64,000 bases of DNA from Linepithema humile (lineage: Eukaryota; Arthropoda; Insecta; Hymenoptera; Formicidae), in contig NC_090132.1 in assembly GCF_040581485.1 (NCBI RefSeq), positions 25,431,911 through 25,495,910 on the forward strand, read 5' to 3'. How positions within the stretch are numbered: position 1 is the first letter of the stretch; each line of letters starts with the position of its first letter. Shown here piece by piece: positions 38,254 through 53,053 of this stretch. The translations under genes and the position numbers were made by a program. The notes under the pieces were generated by a model. That model saw only the letters and a program-made list of their open reading frames with translations, did not search any database and had not been told where the DNA came from.

Positions 38254-41200
38254 CGGATTATTCGCCTCGCAGTCGTATAGCGAATTTGCATCTAACTGCA
38301 ATTAAGAACCGTCTCGGAACACGAGACAAGGAAATGGCGAGGCGAGAGGCCGCCCGGAGAAATGAGGAGCGGAGAAAGAGGCGGTCAGGAAGAAGAATCA
38401 GCGCATATTCGGTACACCGCTCGGTGGAGCAATTCTGTTCCTCGCTTTATGGCTTTACACGCCGGCCGGCGTTATACATACGCCGTGGAAACACGTCGAG
38501 CATCCGGATGATGGTGAATCCGCCTAATCGCTGGTTGCGCGGTATATGAGTCATTCGTTCCAAAAGTGCAATTCATATTCTGAGAATTTTATCGCCGTAA
38601 AGCGCATTTATTATCCAAATTCGCTGCACAGTGTTCGAAATAAAGAAGTTGCGAAAAACGGCAAATTTTGAGATCCGTTATTCTAGACATATTTCATCTA
38701 CAAATGACGTGCTCGATCACGAGATCCCTTCATACCAGAGAAGAATATCATTACCACTTAAAAACCTTGATTTTCATTCAAATTATAGTTATCTGTGCTG
38801 ATTAAATGATTACACGCATAACGGGCGTTACTTATAAACGGCTTGACTTATAGTCCGCGCACTGTGTGGTTAGAATCTATAAATCATAGCTGATAAATAT
38901 ACATCGTGCATAATTTATCGTTCATAGTCCACAGCCGCGCATAATTCCCTGCGCGCGCTCCGCGGAAGTGCACGCGAGACTTTTTTCGCCGCGAACGCGG
39001 CGAGATGTCGCAGCGCGATGCTCAGGTAAATGAATACGATCGTTCGATGAACGATACATCCGCGGAACAGAGCAAAGCAAACGGGAGATAAAGGCGGACG
39101 GCGAGAGATGGCGGTGGAAAAGGAGGGAAGAGAATGATCCACGAGTCGAGTTACCGTTGCGCCTAAGTGAACCCGATACGGAGCCGAGCATGCAGTAAAA
39201 CGCTCTGTGTTCGCAATAATAATCGCTATTCCCAGCCACGGAAATCTCCCAGAAGAGGGAAACGAAGTGTAAGTCGCGGCTGGAGTTCGAGTCTAATAAA
39301 CTCAGGCGTAACAGCCTTGTCGGCGTAAATTTAGCCTCCACTCGCACGCGGACTCGTAAATAACAGCGAAAAAGGAACGAAGAAAAATGAAATACAGGAG
39401 AAAAGAACGCACGCCTAAGGACAAATAGACAGGATGTCCTCGCACGGTCGATTAAAACTTCAAACCAGTTCGAGATGTCGAGAGATGCATCGAATTCCGC
39501 GTTCAAAAAGGCCGGAATACTCTCTTTTTGTATTAATTGGAAATAGCATCATTTTTCAAATGCTAGAAAGATGCATAATATGACGAGTTATCAGTAATAA
39601 TAATAAAAAATATCTACCGATTAAACCACGAGCCTTCGAGCCGGATCCGATCGAGAGCCGCTGTTTACGGTACCATTAAATTTCGCGCAGCGATGTTTAT
39701 CGCGAGCATTCGAAGAATGTCCTCGCATGAAAACTTGGCTGCATCTTCAGTCGCGCCGGTTATTGACTTCGTCGTTTAACAGTAACCGCTCTTATCCGCG
39801 AAATCGGGTGCGCGCAAACGGTGACGAACGGCGGCGTCACGGGGGACGTATCGCAGCCGGAAGTCATCGCGGACGTAACTGAAGTTTTATCGGCCGGTTT
39901 TCTTCCAAGGACGACGGTGGCGCAAGAAATATATCGACAGCGGCATCCCCGTACCGTTCGCCACATACAAACGTCCGCCGTATTTTCAATGCGCCGCTCA
40001 ACGCGTTCGTTTGCGCCGCGTCATCCTATTTCCAACTGTTTTGCGAGTCCTTGAACGGCCGATGTTCGCCTCGCGGACTTTCATCGGAACAAAATTTCAC
40101 ACACGCGCATACGCACTTTCGTTCTGCATCCGAATGCAATCGGGCGTTGCAAATTAATGCTCGACAATTTAATCTGTAATTGTACTTGATTGTTTATTTA
40201 TTACCAATCAAATTAAAAATGTTCCGGCATTTCGACTAACTGAACGCGTCACCCGCTACGTCTCTTCGTCCTCCCAGTCTCGCAAAACTATTTACACTTT
40301 TTGCTGTCCGGTGTTTGATCAAGAACGCTCGCAGAATTCCATGGAATTAGACCGGGCGTACCGCAAGTCTTGCCGCGATCGATCGCCCACACGTTAAATC
40401 TGGCCTGAATATCCGAAGTATTCGCCGCTAACGATGATACCGACCGTGGAATTCCGCGCCAGTCGGATTATAAATCGGCCGGTCTCTCTGACTTTCGAAG
40501 ACGAGCGCGGAAGGGAATGTTTGGTCACGCGTGGTTGCGGGCGGCTGAAACGGTAGCAGTTGCGAATAAACGATCGTCTCTTTTCCTCTTTCTCTCTTCG
40601 CCTGAATCGTCGATTTGCATATTCGAATCCGTTAACTTTCGACTCGAGTCTTCTCCGTGTCCTTCCTTCCCAATCGTCCTCGCGCTCTTTGTCTTCGTTA
40701 CGCGACAAATAATCGAGTGATTCAGTGGTGGCAATAGATAATCCGTTAACACATGTACAAATCCGATAACGACCGTCACGATGTCGTTATGCGCGCGGTA
40801 GCGCGGATTACATATCGTAATAACTGCCGGCAGTAAAAGCTAACGCAACGATCCGCATCAATTGCCACGGTAAGAAGGTGTTAATGCTGTGACGAAGGGA
40901 GACATTTATATCTGTCGCGCTGTGTTAATATTGCTCGGAAAAAGAAGAAAAGGACGAAAAAAATCTGTTTAACTTGAGACGCGTGATCGATTTCCGCGTT
41001 TCTTGCCGTTCTTATTACTTCGTTCCGCAAACATATTATTGCTTCGTAATTACGTTAACTCGAAACATTGTAGCTATTAGCGCAAATTCCCACTTCGACG
41101 ATACATCAATAAATTTATGTTAGCGTAGAACACAGTTGTATCGCTTGTATTGTGATTTAGCGACGATATATACCGAGATAAACGCTGAGCGCGAACCGCT

Positions 41201-44200
41201 AGCGAGCACGTGAAGTTAGCAAAGCGCGAATACAATCGATTTGCGGAGCGTAGCCGAGCTTATCTCCGTTATTACTCGCACAAGTATCGCAGCGCGTAGA
41301 TGCGTAATACTGTTTGCGTTTTGAGGGGAAAAAAAATGAGAACGTTCGCGCTGCAGGACTCGCGCGGCGATCATTACGCAGCGCAGCGGAGCATGCGTCG
41401 TCGATAGCTTCTAAGAAACTCGGTTGATAAATCGTCTCTTTGGGAAGAAAGTCATGTCCGACTCAGGAAGCAATAGATCGCTCCTACGAGTCGTGCGATG
41501 ATTATTGCGTCATTAAAGATGATTTGCTTTCGCCGGTGACGTTATTAGTTGCCAACCGTGAAGGAGCGCGGAGCTTTTCTTGCGCGCGGAGTCACTCGCA
41601 CGGAATTGCTCGATGAGAATCGTTCGGAGCTGAGCAAAATAATCGCGATCGCGACTGCAGGAGCCCCCTAAACGATCCCGGAAAGCGAGATAATCGCTGC
41701 GGGATGCCTGTCATAGAGCCGTAAAATTTTACTTTACGCAGGATGTCTAAGGTTTCCACGCGTATAATGAAAGGATTTAACGAGATATTAATTTCATTAA
41801 GCGTTGACAAACATCCTAGTGATTCACGGGCAGGGCGGTTCATTGACTCCGTCCGCGGACACGGAACAAAAACAACAACGTAACTGTGGATGAAAAATGC
41901 TTCAAAGTTAACTTCAAATGTTAATTATGGAGGATGTGCATCTGCCCTCGCTTCCATTGTTTTCGATGACACGGAGATTTAGGGTTTGCAAACCTCATTA
42001 CCATATTGTTACGATCCACTTCTCACAATTGCGGCTATGTTTACCGTAATGTTATGTTGGCGTAATAACATTATTGTCAGAGTTACGTTGTTTGACGAGA
42101 GTAATATGCCGCCGTACAGGCACGCATTATACAAATTTTCGCGTTCTCTTAGCAATCGGAACAATTGTAATCGACAAAAAAAAAAAAGAAACAAAAAAAT
42201 TATTAGTTGTTCGAGATAGAGTGGAAACAAAAGTGAATAAAAGGAGCAACGTCTATTAGAATGAGTTAGATTGTTGTTGCCGCAGCGTTGCAACGTGAAA
42301 CAAAACAAGCGCGCTTCTCCAATATCAAAAGTAATGCCCCGAAGAAGATGGATGCCGCGATTTGTAATAGCGACGAAGCGGTAACAGTTCACGGAGAATG
42401 GCCTGCATTAAATCTAGACCAGCCGCATCCTCTTCCGCGCTTGAAACTTCTTTGCGCCCGAACGGGAATATTACTTCGCGCGCGAACGGAACACCATTTT
42501 ATATTTTACGTCCGCCGAATACGAATTTGCAGATAATAGAACGTTTCGCGGTCCGCTAATCTCGAAAAATGGGTCGTGACGCGCGCGCGAGCGGGTTATC
42601 ACTCCGCACGCGCGATTTTCCCCGCAGGGCTGCGTGCGAACGCCATAACTGTTTATTCTAATCTACATCATCGGCATCTACGCGCCGATAAATCGCGAGA
42701 CAGTAGACGCCCATTTCGCGCTTCCTCTCTTCGCTGCACGCTCCCGCGTGCAACTTCGCCCCTTCGCCCCTGCGGCGTGTATCTCGTTACGTGCGCGGCC
42801 GATCCGGCTCGAACAATAGCCGCCGTGTCTCCTGCATAATCAGCAAATCGAAAAAAATCGCAGCCGAGATAAGCGTTAATAACGTATTTTGCGGCGTGAT
42901 CTCACTCCACTCCAACGATTAACGCGTTTCGCGTGCGTTCATTGAGCACGCTCGACGAGAGCGCCATTGGATACCGTTGCGTGCCCTCCGTCGCGTTTTA
43001 TTCAACTGTCGGTGATATTTATCGAATTTATCTATCTTAACTTTCAGCTTATAGAATCACGGCTCTTTCGCCCGCTAAGTATCGCACCACGTGCTTGTAT
43101 ACCGAATGCGTTTATCATTGCGATAATGTCGCTGAGGAATAGCTATTGAAACTCTTCCGATATATCATGAACAATATATGTCCAACCTATTTCCACGCGA
43201 TAAAAATTTATTTTACAATTTAATATATTTGCACTCTTACGAATTTTAATGCTTTAAATTTGAAGAATTGAAAAAAATTAGAAAAAAATTTAAAAAGAAA
43301 ATAGCACAGACTTTACTTCAATATTTGTTTTCCCAAAAGTATACCTATGTACATAAAGAATTCACTGAAGTGCAGAATATTGTTTCATTTAAACACGGAG
43401 CAACCCTTAATAAAATTTTTTCTACAAAATTGTTTGTAAACTAAAAAAAATAATATACACGAATTCAATAAAAGATAAACGACCATTCAATGGCCATTAT
43501 CCCGCTCCTTCAATGTTCAATACAACTATGACATTGAAGCTATCTACCTTAATGCTCTTTAGTACATACAAAAATAGTATATCGAAAAATAGTACATCGG
43601 CACTATCGCGATTGCGTTAAGCTGCTTTTGACCCGCCTTGACGATCGGCGCGACCGCAACACGGAGGGATCCGAGCGCAACGCGAGGAGAAGGCGCTCCT
43701 TGTGGCAGACGCGTCTTCGTCACGGCTGAGATGGCACGCGCGCGGATGAAGAGGACGAGGAGGAAGCGAGAAGCAGAAAAGATCCTCGGTCCATCCGGAG
43801 GGGCGGAGGAGTGCGAGGTTACGAAGCGTTCGCCGGCTGGCCCCATATCGGTCCCGCGAGCGCGCCGCCGATACGCGGCTACGCGGAGGAACCGTAGTAT
43901 CCTCTCGCCTGCGCAAACCGATGAGGCGTCGCCTTACCGTTAGGAGTGCATATTCGCTCGCGCGCACCTGCGTCCGCGATCGTTAAACGCGAAATCTCGC
44001 ACCCGTAACGCTCGGATCTTCGTATTCGAGATCGGGCGCGCGGGCATTCGTCGAGAGGCGCGCCGAGGAAGTGCCCCGGGCCCGCCTCTGGCCTCAGCTT
44101 CTGATACGTTTATTTTTCTTGCGCGATACACTTCGAAGCCGCAAATGTGAATATCAACAGGTAAATGAAATCTATCTCTCTGCAGTTATCTAAATTAGCA

Positions 44201-47200
44201 TAATAATGAGATCAAAATAGGAAAATATTTTTCATATTAAATTTTTTTTTTTTGGCTTTAAAATAAAAGTTCAATGAAATAAAAAAGTAATCTTATGCGA
44301 TAAAAAAAAGAGCCATATGTATATTCGGAGAAAAATCAGAATGATTCTATCTGAGCAGCGTGTATCGCAACGTGTTGCACAAATGAGCTAATTGATGTAA
44401 TAATTTGAATAGAAAGATGCTATGGGACATGCAGAAATGTAGGTGAAAGGCTCGACGTGAATTTATGATGGTAACGGAGGGAGCCAGCTGCCGCCAGATT
44501 CGTGATAACTGTATGAGTCTGAAAGACTTCGATATTCCGTGATTTATCGTGCGGATATAAATCATACGCGTGGGGCACGCGCCCGAAGACGGTTAGGCTT
44601 AAGATGGCTCGTTATGGTTTTAGCGGCGCCTTGATAGCCGCAAGGGTGGCTTTTTACGCTTGACGATCGGCCTTTTGTGGTAATGAATGGGAGGGTCCTT
44701 TGTTTTACAACTTGCGGTGGCTGAATATGGCGCGTGAGTTGCTTACCGGATATGGATTCAGATAAGCGTAAGCGGAGAACAACGGACGATAATCTGCCGC
44801 GGATCGAGTTATGTAGATATATGCAAACAGTCTGCGCAGAGGGCGGATCTGTAACGAGTTATTTTTATTACTGCTTTCCCCTTCTTCTCGGTTTAATGAG
44901 ACGTTATTAAACCGATTACGGAAGAAAGTGCAAACGCGGATGCCTCTCTACTTAATTAATAGATATCTATAGTACTAATTACGTGTTACTTGATGCGCGA
45001 AATGACTTTCTATTTTAAAGTGTCTATTAAGGACGTGTGTGCTAGATAACCAGAAAATGGATAGTGTTTTCACCGAATTGAAGTATATTAAAAGTAAGAT
45101 ATCTAAAAATATTACAAAATAAAATGAAATACGATATGCAATGATTCACAAATGTTGAGTAATCTTCAATATTCTGCAAAATTGTAATTACTTTCGATTT
45201 ATTTGCGATGTCACGTCGCGTGTCGATCTCGATGAACTTCCCGATCGCGAACGAATCTCTTTCGCCGTCGTTCGGGAACTATTTCCAGCTGGAAAGCTAC
45301 AAGAAATTGCAGCGTGAGAAGAGAAGAACGAATTCGCAGAAGAAAGCGACATTCGATAGAAGGAGGAAGAGACGGTGAGGAGCAAAGGTAGCGTGGGATA
45401 CGCAGTTAATCAATTGGCGAATTATTGTCCGTTACTGACCTCGTCCGATCGTTCCTCTTTCTTTCTCTCTTTCTCTTTCTCTCTCTTTCTCTCGCTCTCG
45501 GAAGTATACATGCCCTGCCAGGCTGTCTTGCATTCGCCGGACATCTCATGCTGCCGCGAGCGAGAGCCGTCGAGCCGTGCGATTAATCGAATCTAACCAT
45601 CCCCACAACGACATCGGGCTCCCCTTCGCTCCCGGCTATGTCTCTGGCCGAGTTCGGCGCGGTTCGATCGACTGACGGTCGGTCAGCCGTTCGGATCGAT
45701 CGTGAAGGCGCAATTATGCGATTCCCATAAATCGAGGCGAGGCGTCGAGTACCGATACCAGGAAACTGAGTGACTCCTAAGTGTAAGAAGCTCCAAGGCC
45801 AATGCGATTCCCGGGAATCGAGTAATTTGTTATATTTCACGGGCGATCGTTAGAGTCGGCTGGCTATCACTGCATGCTCGGCTGATTCGCGCTCGGCAGA
45901 TTCCTGAAACCTGAAGTTTCGGACACGCGCGGCTTGCCGATGTAAATGTAATGGAAAATGATCATCTCGCAACGGTATCTAATATCGTAAATAATTCACG
46001 AAATTCAGAATTCAAATCATTTTATTCCTTCCCTCGTGCACTTTTAATGAACAAAAAATCGATTAATTCCTCGTTAACTTATATTATAGCAAGAAAGATG
46101 TTCCCGTAGGATGAAAAAAATTCGCACATTTACACGGTAAACGTCAGATTAATTCTTGGTAATATCAGTAATATTCCGGATTATGCCGTTCTTTACGAGA
46201 TGAAGTAATAACGTGGCGTATAGCCGCTTTTCGAACGAATACTCGCCAGTCGTGAAGCCTTCCAGTTAACATGACGAACCTGGCACGTTAATACCGCGTT
46301 TCACATTCCGATAATTTCTTTAACGACGCATTAAGCGCACGCGAAGCGAACACCGCAGGAGTTGCGCGCCGATCCTGCTGAGACTCGATTACGACAGGAT
46401 ATGCACAGGCTCCGGTAGATCGATCATGAGGAATTCTCAGAGGTGTCGTGAGGGTTCAAGGCCAGACCTGGATCAACTGCCAGCATGAAACCCATTTGAT
46501 TCTTGTTGCAATTAGTTACCGGTCGCTCCTGAAGTCACGAGGCTGATGATCGCAGCGTATATCTCTTAATCATTGTCGGTCATTAATGGATCGTCCCCGG
46601 CTGCGTTAACGTCGCGGGCGATTGAGATTGTCGGCGATTTCATACGATACGGAATAGGACGGCACGATTGATAGTTCCGCATAAAATCATAATGAGCATT
46701 TTCATACGTTTGCTTTTCACACTGCTCTGAATCGGCGCGCGATTACATTTGTGTGATCTTCACTTTCGAGAAAAATCTCTGTACAAATATTTCACAGGAA
46801 AAAGATATTCGTTTGCACAAAGAGCGTCTGTCCGATCAGCACTTTTGAAAAAAGATATCGATATATAAGTTGTTAAAAATTGCATGTTTAATTATTGTTT
46901 GGTGCAATTTGTATCTCGCTTCTATTAGTCAAAGACGACAAAGTGAATGGATAAGCCGAGGCGTAAATAATGAAGTGTTCGTGTTAATGCATTTTTGAAA
47001 GGCTATCTAGCAGCGAGCTATTTTATTATACCAACCAGAGCCTCGAGAGCAACAGGATGTCTAGTGATACGCGAACTGGTCGTAATGCGATCTTCGTATC
47101 CGCGGGCTAGAATAACTGGGTAACGGGTAGCAAGCACTAAACCCAACCGTCCTGCACACGGGCGTCCTAGAGCCTTCGCTGAGCATTCAGGATGTTCGTG

Positions 47201-47700
47201 TGCTCTCGCGAGCGTTCAGGATATGCGAGCGTATTGCGAAGACAGAGAGTGTTCTAGCGGGACGCCGTATCGTTAAGTGAAGAAAACTCCTGTAATAAAT
47301 TCTAAATGTCCTTTTGCGAGTGCAGCTCGTTCGTTTAGATTATTTCTCGCGAGATTACCTTGCTCCAATGTGATAATTATACGTCGATACCCATTAGAGT
47401 TTATAGGCACGCGCGTGATTCTCGTCTACGTAAACTATTTATTAAAATCTTAGTCGAATGGTTAGAATAGTTTTGAAAGAAGTGGCACTCCATAAAAAAA
47501 AACTTGCACTTAATAGAAAAAATTTTTTGCTTCAGAAAATTTTATGCCGATAAGTAGACCACTTTGCTTCGCTTGTTTTACATTCGAGTCCTTCTTTTGT
47601 ATCTTAATGCGCATCCTGGTGCAAGTACATAACGAGCTATGACGAATGACGTCGATGAAGCCGAGACGGCTCCTTCAAACAATATGCGTGACGTAGATTT
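38254..47700. other. Intergenic, no gene recognised
   Basis: Mixed CpG-rich (about 38930-39500, 42540-42850, 43640-44110) and AT-rich sequence. No protein family was recognised on either strand. A TATAAAT at 44556 upstream of a 19-codon frame is reported as a weak lead. Confidence 0.55.
45453..45499. repeat. Imperfect CT-rich microsatellite
   Basis: A pyrimidine tract of CTTT and CTCT units, purine-rich on the other strand. It is a simple repeat with no coding meaning. Confidence 0.9.
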
Positions 47701-50700
47701 TCCCACTTGCTTGATCGAATAAAAAGTCGAGAATCACCTCGCCGCTCTTCAATTACCCCACCCTATATAGCGGGAGACACGCGCAATTTTTCACCCATTA
47801 CACACGCAATCCTTTCTTTGCTCGTTACGCGAAACGAGTTCGCCTCTGTCTTCGCCACGATTACTATACCCCGTGGTAGCGTTATTTTTATCAATGATCC
47901 GGTACTCTGCGGCCTCGCAGGTGGTCCATTCGAGCTTATTGTGCATGTCGCGCGCATAAATGGATCCGCGGGGAAGAAATGGAGAGACTTAACTCACGGC
48001 GGAAGCGAGAAAGAAAGGGTAAATGCATTGTGGAAATGCGTAAGGAGAGAGAAGGAGAATCGCAACACGCGAGTCCTGTCAGGGATTCTTTCTCGACCGC
48101 CGGCAGGTATCCCGAGGTTTACGAGGATATATCGATGAGACGACAGAAATCACGTCGTGTTAACACGCTCCTACCTAACGAACCGTTATCGCGGCCGGGC
48201 GCGCAGCCCGCGGCTATGTAGGTGCATCTGCATTCTTCCTCGGTGTACCTACGCGGCAAATTGTCGAAGCGTAGACGCGCGTAAATTGCCGCTCGAATAA
48301 TCGCGAGGACGGGCCGAGTGACTAGCCGAGGCGGAGGCATTGTAAAATACGTTCGTTCGTTACGTTCAACATATTAATTTTAGACGCATCTCGAACACAG
48401 TCATGCATTTTTATTTTAAGGAACTTTTGTGTTTCACATTATTTTTAGAAAAACAATAATCATTTTTTTAACAAGTGTTTCAAGTTACGATAATTTTAAT
48501 CCAAGTATTTTAAAAATTTTGTCAAAACTATTAAAATTTAGATCTAAAATTATTTAATTTGTAAATAGAAAAAATTTCTAAAGACAATTTTTCTATTTAT
48601 AATATCTTAATATACGCAAAATTTAGCGCAGATATAACGTCTCATATCTAATCTGGATTCGTGGGATTCAACTCGATGTAACATAATTTAATTATGCATA
48701 CATTTCTTGATACAAAAATAGGCGAAATTAATTTCTCTTATTGCTAGCAAGTGTTAATTATTTCGATATATTATATGTGTTGAAACTAGGATAGCCGTCG
48801 CGACAGGATCTGATGGCTGTTAAGTGCTGTCAGATCTGGAGTAAATCTCTTACTTGGTTGGTAGTACACGAATGCATTACGCGAGCATCTTACAGCGGTA
48901 TGTTTTGCTCCTATAAACTCGGGCAACGCTATAAACTCAGAGATAAGATAACTTCATTCGAGATACCGATGTAGTTATTCGTGTTACTCATATCGATACA
49001 CACTTCGCACCTCAAGTTCTCAGCAGGACGGCCGTAGGATAATATTGTGAAAATGTTATCGAGTTGACGAGCGTGTGGTATCTTCATAAGCACCTAATTG
49101 CAATGTGGATACGTCTAAAATCAAAAGACACACGTAATAACATAGCCGGCAAAATAATATCTAGCAAATGTATGCCAGCGGTTTAACAGCAGCAGTTTGA
49201 TCAGAATTGCGGCAGATTGGCATTAAGTGCGTACGCATTAAGTTTAGCCTCTGCCTGCGGACACGACACGATGGAAGATACGCACGACCTCGTTAGATGC
49301 CAGAACCCCGCGCGAGAACATCATTGAATAGATCCTGTCACCTTTACGACAGTCACTTTGAAATCGACAGACTCGAGATTTATGATATACATATTTGTGT
49401 TTCTCGGTGTAAACGCATTCATATCCATTGAACATCTGGATCTAATCAAGGAACAAAGCAATTTTCTGTCAGAATAATCAAGCGGTGCACAGCGGAGCGC
49501 AGCGGCTGTCTTTTCTTACTCCTTATTAAGATATGAGGCAATAAAAGGGGCAGAGAATTATCTGACGGGAAGCAAAGCAACACGAGCGAATCGCGGGAGA
49601 GGAGGAGAAGCGTAACGGGCAGAGCAGAATTGCATTCAGCGTGGCAAGAAAAGGTCCTTAGGTTCCAATATTTGCGTGACGGCATACAGCGCACCTGTCA
49701 GCAGCTACAATCACCGTCGCTGTACTGTAAAGCGCATACCGCCTAAAGTCTCTCAGAAGATCTCCGCAATATTACCCTATTTCACCGTATTTCCCGCATA
49801 GAACTTCCGCTTTAAGAGATGTTTATTGAAAAAAAAAAAACTAAACAAAACTGTTGAAAATATAACAGTAATTGCAATCCAGTCGATCGTTGTTGCTAGA
49901 CGATAATTATGTCGATTGACACTTTGCGCTTTAAATTCGAGTGATTGTTAACATTCTTTCAAAGTATAAGACTAATGAAAGACTAATTTATGCAAGCGAT
50001 AATATCTCATTTATTACGTGGCACGTGCGCAAATAAATATGGCATGATCTTATCCGGAGTCGCTGATATCGCTCGGCTGCGAGATATCGGTTAATAATAA
50101 AAATAAAGCAAAATAAATCGGTAGGCGGAATCGGCGTTCCATTAACATTCCGCGTTAATAGGAAAGTGTTAAGCGCCACGGCGGAGCGCACGTCCGATAT
50201 CTAAACTCGAATTACCGCCTCGAACGCGTTCCATCCTACCTCGCGCGAGCGCGCGCAGCCAGGCGAAAAGAATCTGCTGCGTGAAAGGCATGACAGATAT
50301 TCGTACGACATGAAAATTATTGGACGTAAATCTCCCACCGGAGCCTGCGTATCGGCGCGCCGAGAGCAGGAAATCGCACGAGGTGAAACAATTTAATGGT
50401 TCATGCAGGAGGAGGAGTCGGCAGGCGTAATGCGCCGCGTAACGAAATTGATTCCATTTCTGCCGTCCTCTTGCATAATTGGTTGCCATCGATAAAACCG
50501 ATGCAGGAAAAAGCAAGGCCACTACGAAGAACGCCATGGGGAAGTGCACGCATTTGCTTTCGACGGGAAAACGTCAGCGACGCCTCGCAGTTAAATCGAT
50601 CTTCGTTTCCTTCTTATACCGTTTGCAGGCTTTTGCTGTAATTTAGAGGAAGAAGTGGCAAACATGGTATTTCTTAAGCTTCTTTACACACCCTCTGTGT

Positions 50701-53006
50701 TATTGACATCGCTCTGTTTTGCTCCTGAGCACTGCAATAAACTCAGCAAAAATGAGATTCGTAAAAATATCAATATTTTTTACAATGACGTAAGTTCGTT
50801 TTGGACTTGTTGTCCATTGCATTGAAGTTAAAATTTATTATTGCTTAATTTGAAGCAAAATTAAATCTTTTCTTTAAGTTATCGCTCTAATAATGCATGT
50901 TGTGTTCAACTTCTTGTATTCATACTTTTTATATATCGATTAGCGATAGTCTAGAATGATAAGTATGAGGGGGAGAAGAGGGAATGCGTATCAGTTCGTT
51001 CGCGAGCATGCTAGAAACTTAATCTCAAGCGATCGACCGCAGCAACGAGGAAGCGAGGTGACGCGGAAGAACAATGCTGCTCGCTCTCTCGACCGAGCTG
51101 TTATGTCGTTACACATACATTACTTTCGGATTTTATCATGCAGACGGGGAGTAAAAACAACAAATTTCAAACGAGGAGCGAAGTGAAGAAGTATGAAGTG
51201 AGTGAATAAGCGAAGAGCGTATTGAATATATGTTTTTGATGCGACACGCCTGCTTGGTGACGCATGTACTCGGCAAAATCATCGCGATGCTCGATTGCGA
51301 ATCTCCTATTTGTACAACGCATAAATGGGCGTCCCTCGGCGTGGAACGAACCTGTTGGCATCCGCCGCAGGTCGTGGCGGTCTTATTAATTATTTTTCCT
51401 ACCTTTCTTATTGATCGATGCCTCCGCCTGCGGTTTGTTCGAAAAAAGGTCCAACACACGCGTGATATCCGCTCCTTGTTCTTATTTGTCCGATATAATA
51501 ATATTGCGATAGCATCGCGGAGGAATCGCAGAGACTATGAATTTTCCCCCGTTGCGCCCATCGTAATGGCCCTTCCGCGGATTATCGCGATTACGGGACG
51601 AGCGATAATTGCATCCATAACGCCGCGTCGATGAAGGCGGCGGTAATGCGCAAATGAGAGGCGCTCGTCAAGCGCGATTGCACCTGGCGGGTTTAGACGG
51701 AATCGAAAAATCATTTTGTCCGACAAGAAATTGAGTACGCGCGGCAAGAAAGGCGGCTGTTGCAAAGCACCGTGTGACTCCTTCTACTTCCACCTCTAGA
51801 CAATCTATTTTCTTTACGCGGCATTTTTCCACGACGATTGCCCTTCAGCGCTTCTTAACCGCAGACGTAATGCGCTTCGTGAGGGGGCACCAGCCGCGAG
51901 ACCTGATCGCGAGCCGGCGCACTCTCACGCACGTTATTTATTACTTCGTTATTATTATTTATATATTTATTTCCCCTAATGGCGCGTAATGAGGATAGCG
52001 TCGACGACGGGTGTTCTTTCATCGAGGGTTCCGCGACGCCGACCGATTGCCACTTGCGCAATCCGCCTTATATATTTACCCGATGTTCATAAATCAGCTC
52101 TCGTCCGTGTCAACAACAACGGGTGACCATTAGCCAGCGTCCTCTCAAAGCAGGTGACTTAGATCGCTCGTTAACTCAACGCGGCCCTCGCTACACGTGG
52201 AAAAAGGTTTCACGAAGGGTGTGCGAGCAAATTTACGCTTGATGACACCGACATCAAGGGTTGCGATAGCGGTAAGAGATGCGTAAAATGAGCGAGCGAC
52301 GACGAAACCGAGAGAAAGAGAGTCAGCGGAGCCGTGAGATAGGAATGCCTGTGTTGGCAAATTTCACGCGAAGGTTTTATATTCATAATATAATCTTTTT
52401 CTTCACGCTGTTGGCTTCTGCCGTGTCAAGATGGCGGAATAAATCAAATAAAATTTTAATACATAACACTTTTCTGTACAATTATATATGTATATAATTT
52501 TAGATTTTTTTTTTTTGGCGCTAAAATAAGATAACCGGATTCGTATATTATTAGATTAATGCTTTGCATAGAGTTTTGTAAGTGTCAACGCAAAATATGC
52601 CGTATACCATTTCCGCTCAACGACGCGTGATCATCCATCTTAGCGCGGTGATCTCGGCACGCGCAAAAAGTCTCTGTCGCGAAGATTGACGTTGGTCAGT
52701 GCGACATGATTTCCTGTTCACGGGTGATCCTTGACGGCGGACGCCGTCAGTGTGAATTGATGTAGCATACAGGCACACGATAGAACGAGAGGAGAGAATA
52801 CCGAGGACATTTACTCGGGGCGCCACATGGAACGGACCGTTATCTCGGTTTCGTGGAGCACAGAGAGCCACTTCCCTTCCCGTCTCACGGTCTTTCTCAG
52901 GACAAGAGCGAAGTCGAATTTTCCAGCCGTTTCGTGTCGCGCGACGGTATAATTATCGCGGCGAACAACGACGGATGCAATAGTTCGTGACAGCCTCTCG
53001 TGTCGC
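47701..53006. other. Intergenic, no gene recognised
   Basis: Contains an open frame of 143 codons at 47707-48138 (plus) and 126 codons at 50169-50549 (minus). Neither shows a recognisable motif or supporting splice structure. A repeated motif pair at 48901 and 50716 is reported as a finding. Confidence 0.55.
48562..48599. repeat. Short AT-rich inverted repeat
   Basis: TAAATAGAAAAA and its complement TTTTTCTATTTA form a 12-bp stem with a loop of about 14 bases. It is too short and AT-rich to call a microRNA precursor. Confidence 0.7.
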
Positions 53007-53053
53007 CCTCTCTCTCTCTCTCTCTCTCTTTCTCTTTCGCTCTCTCTCTCTCA
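53007..53053. repeat. Imperfect (CT)n microsatellite
   Basis: A CT run of about 11 units followed by CTTT/CTCG interruptions and a second CT run. It yields Ser-Leu repeat frames on one strand and Glu-Arg on the other; neither is a gene. Confidence 0.95.

Noticed and set aside
48810..48839. 30-base hairpin (GATCTGA/TCAGATC)
   Set aside because: It is too short for a microRNA precursor and does not contain a known mature sequence.
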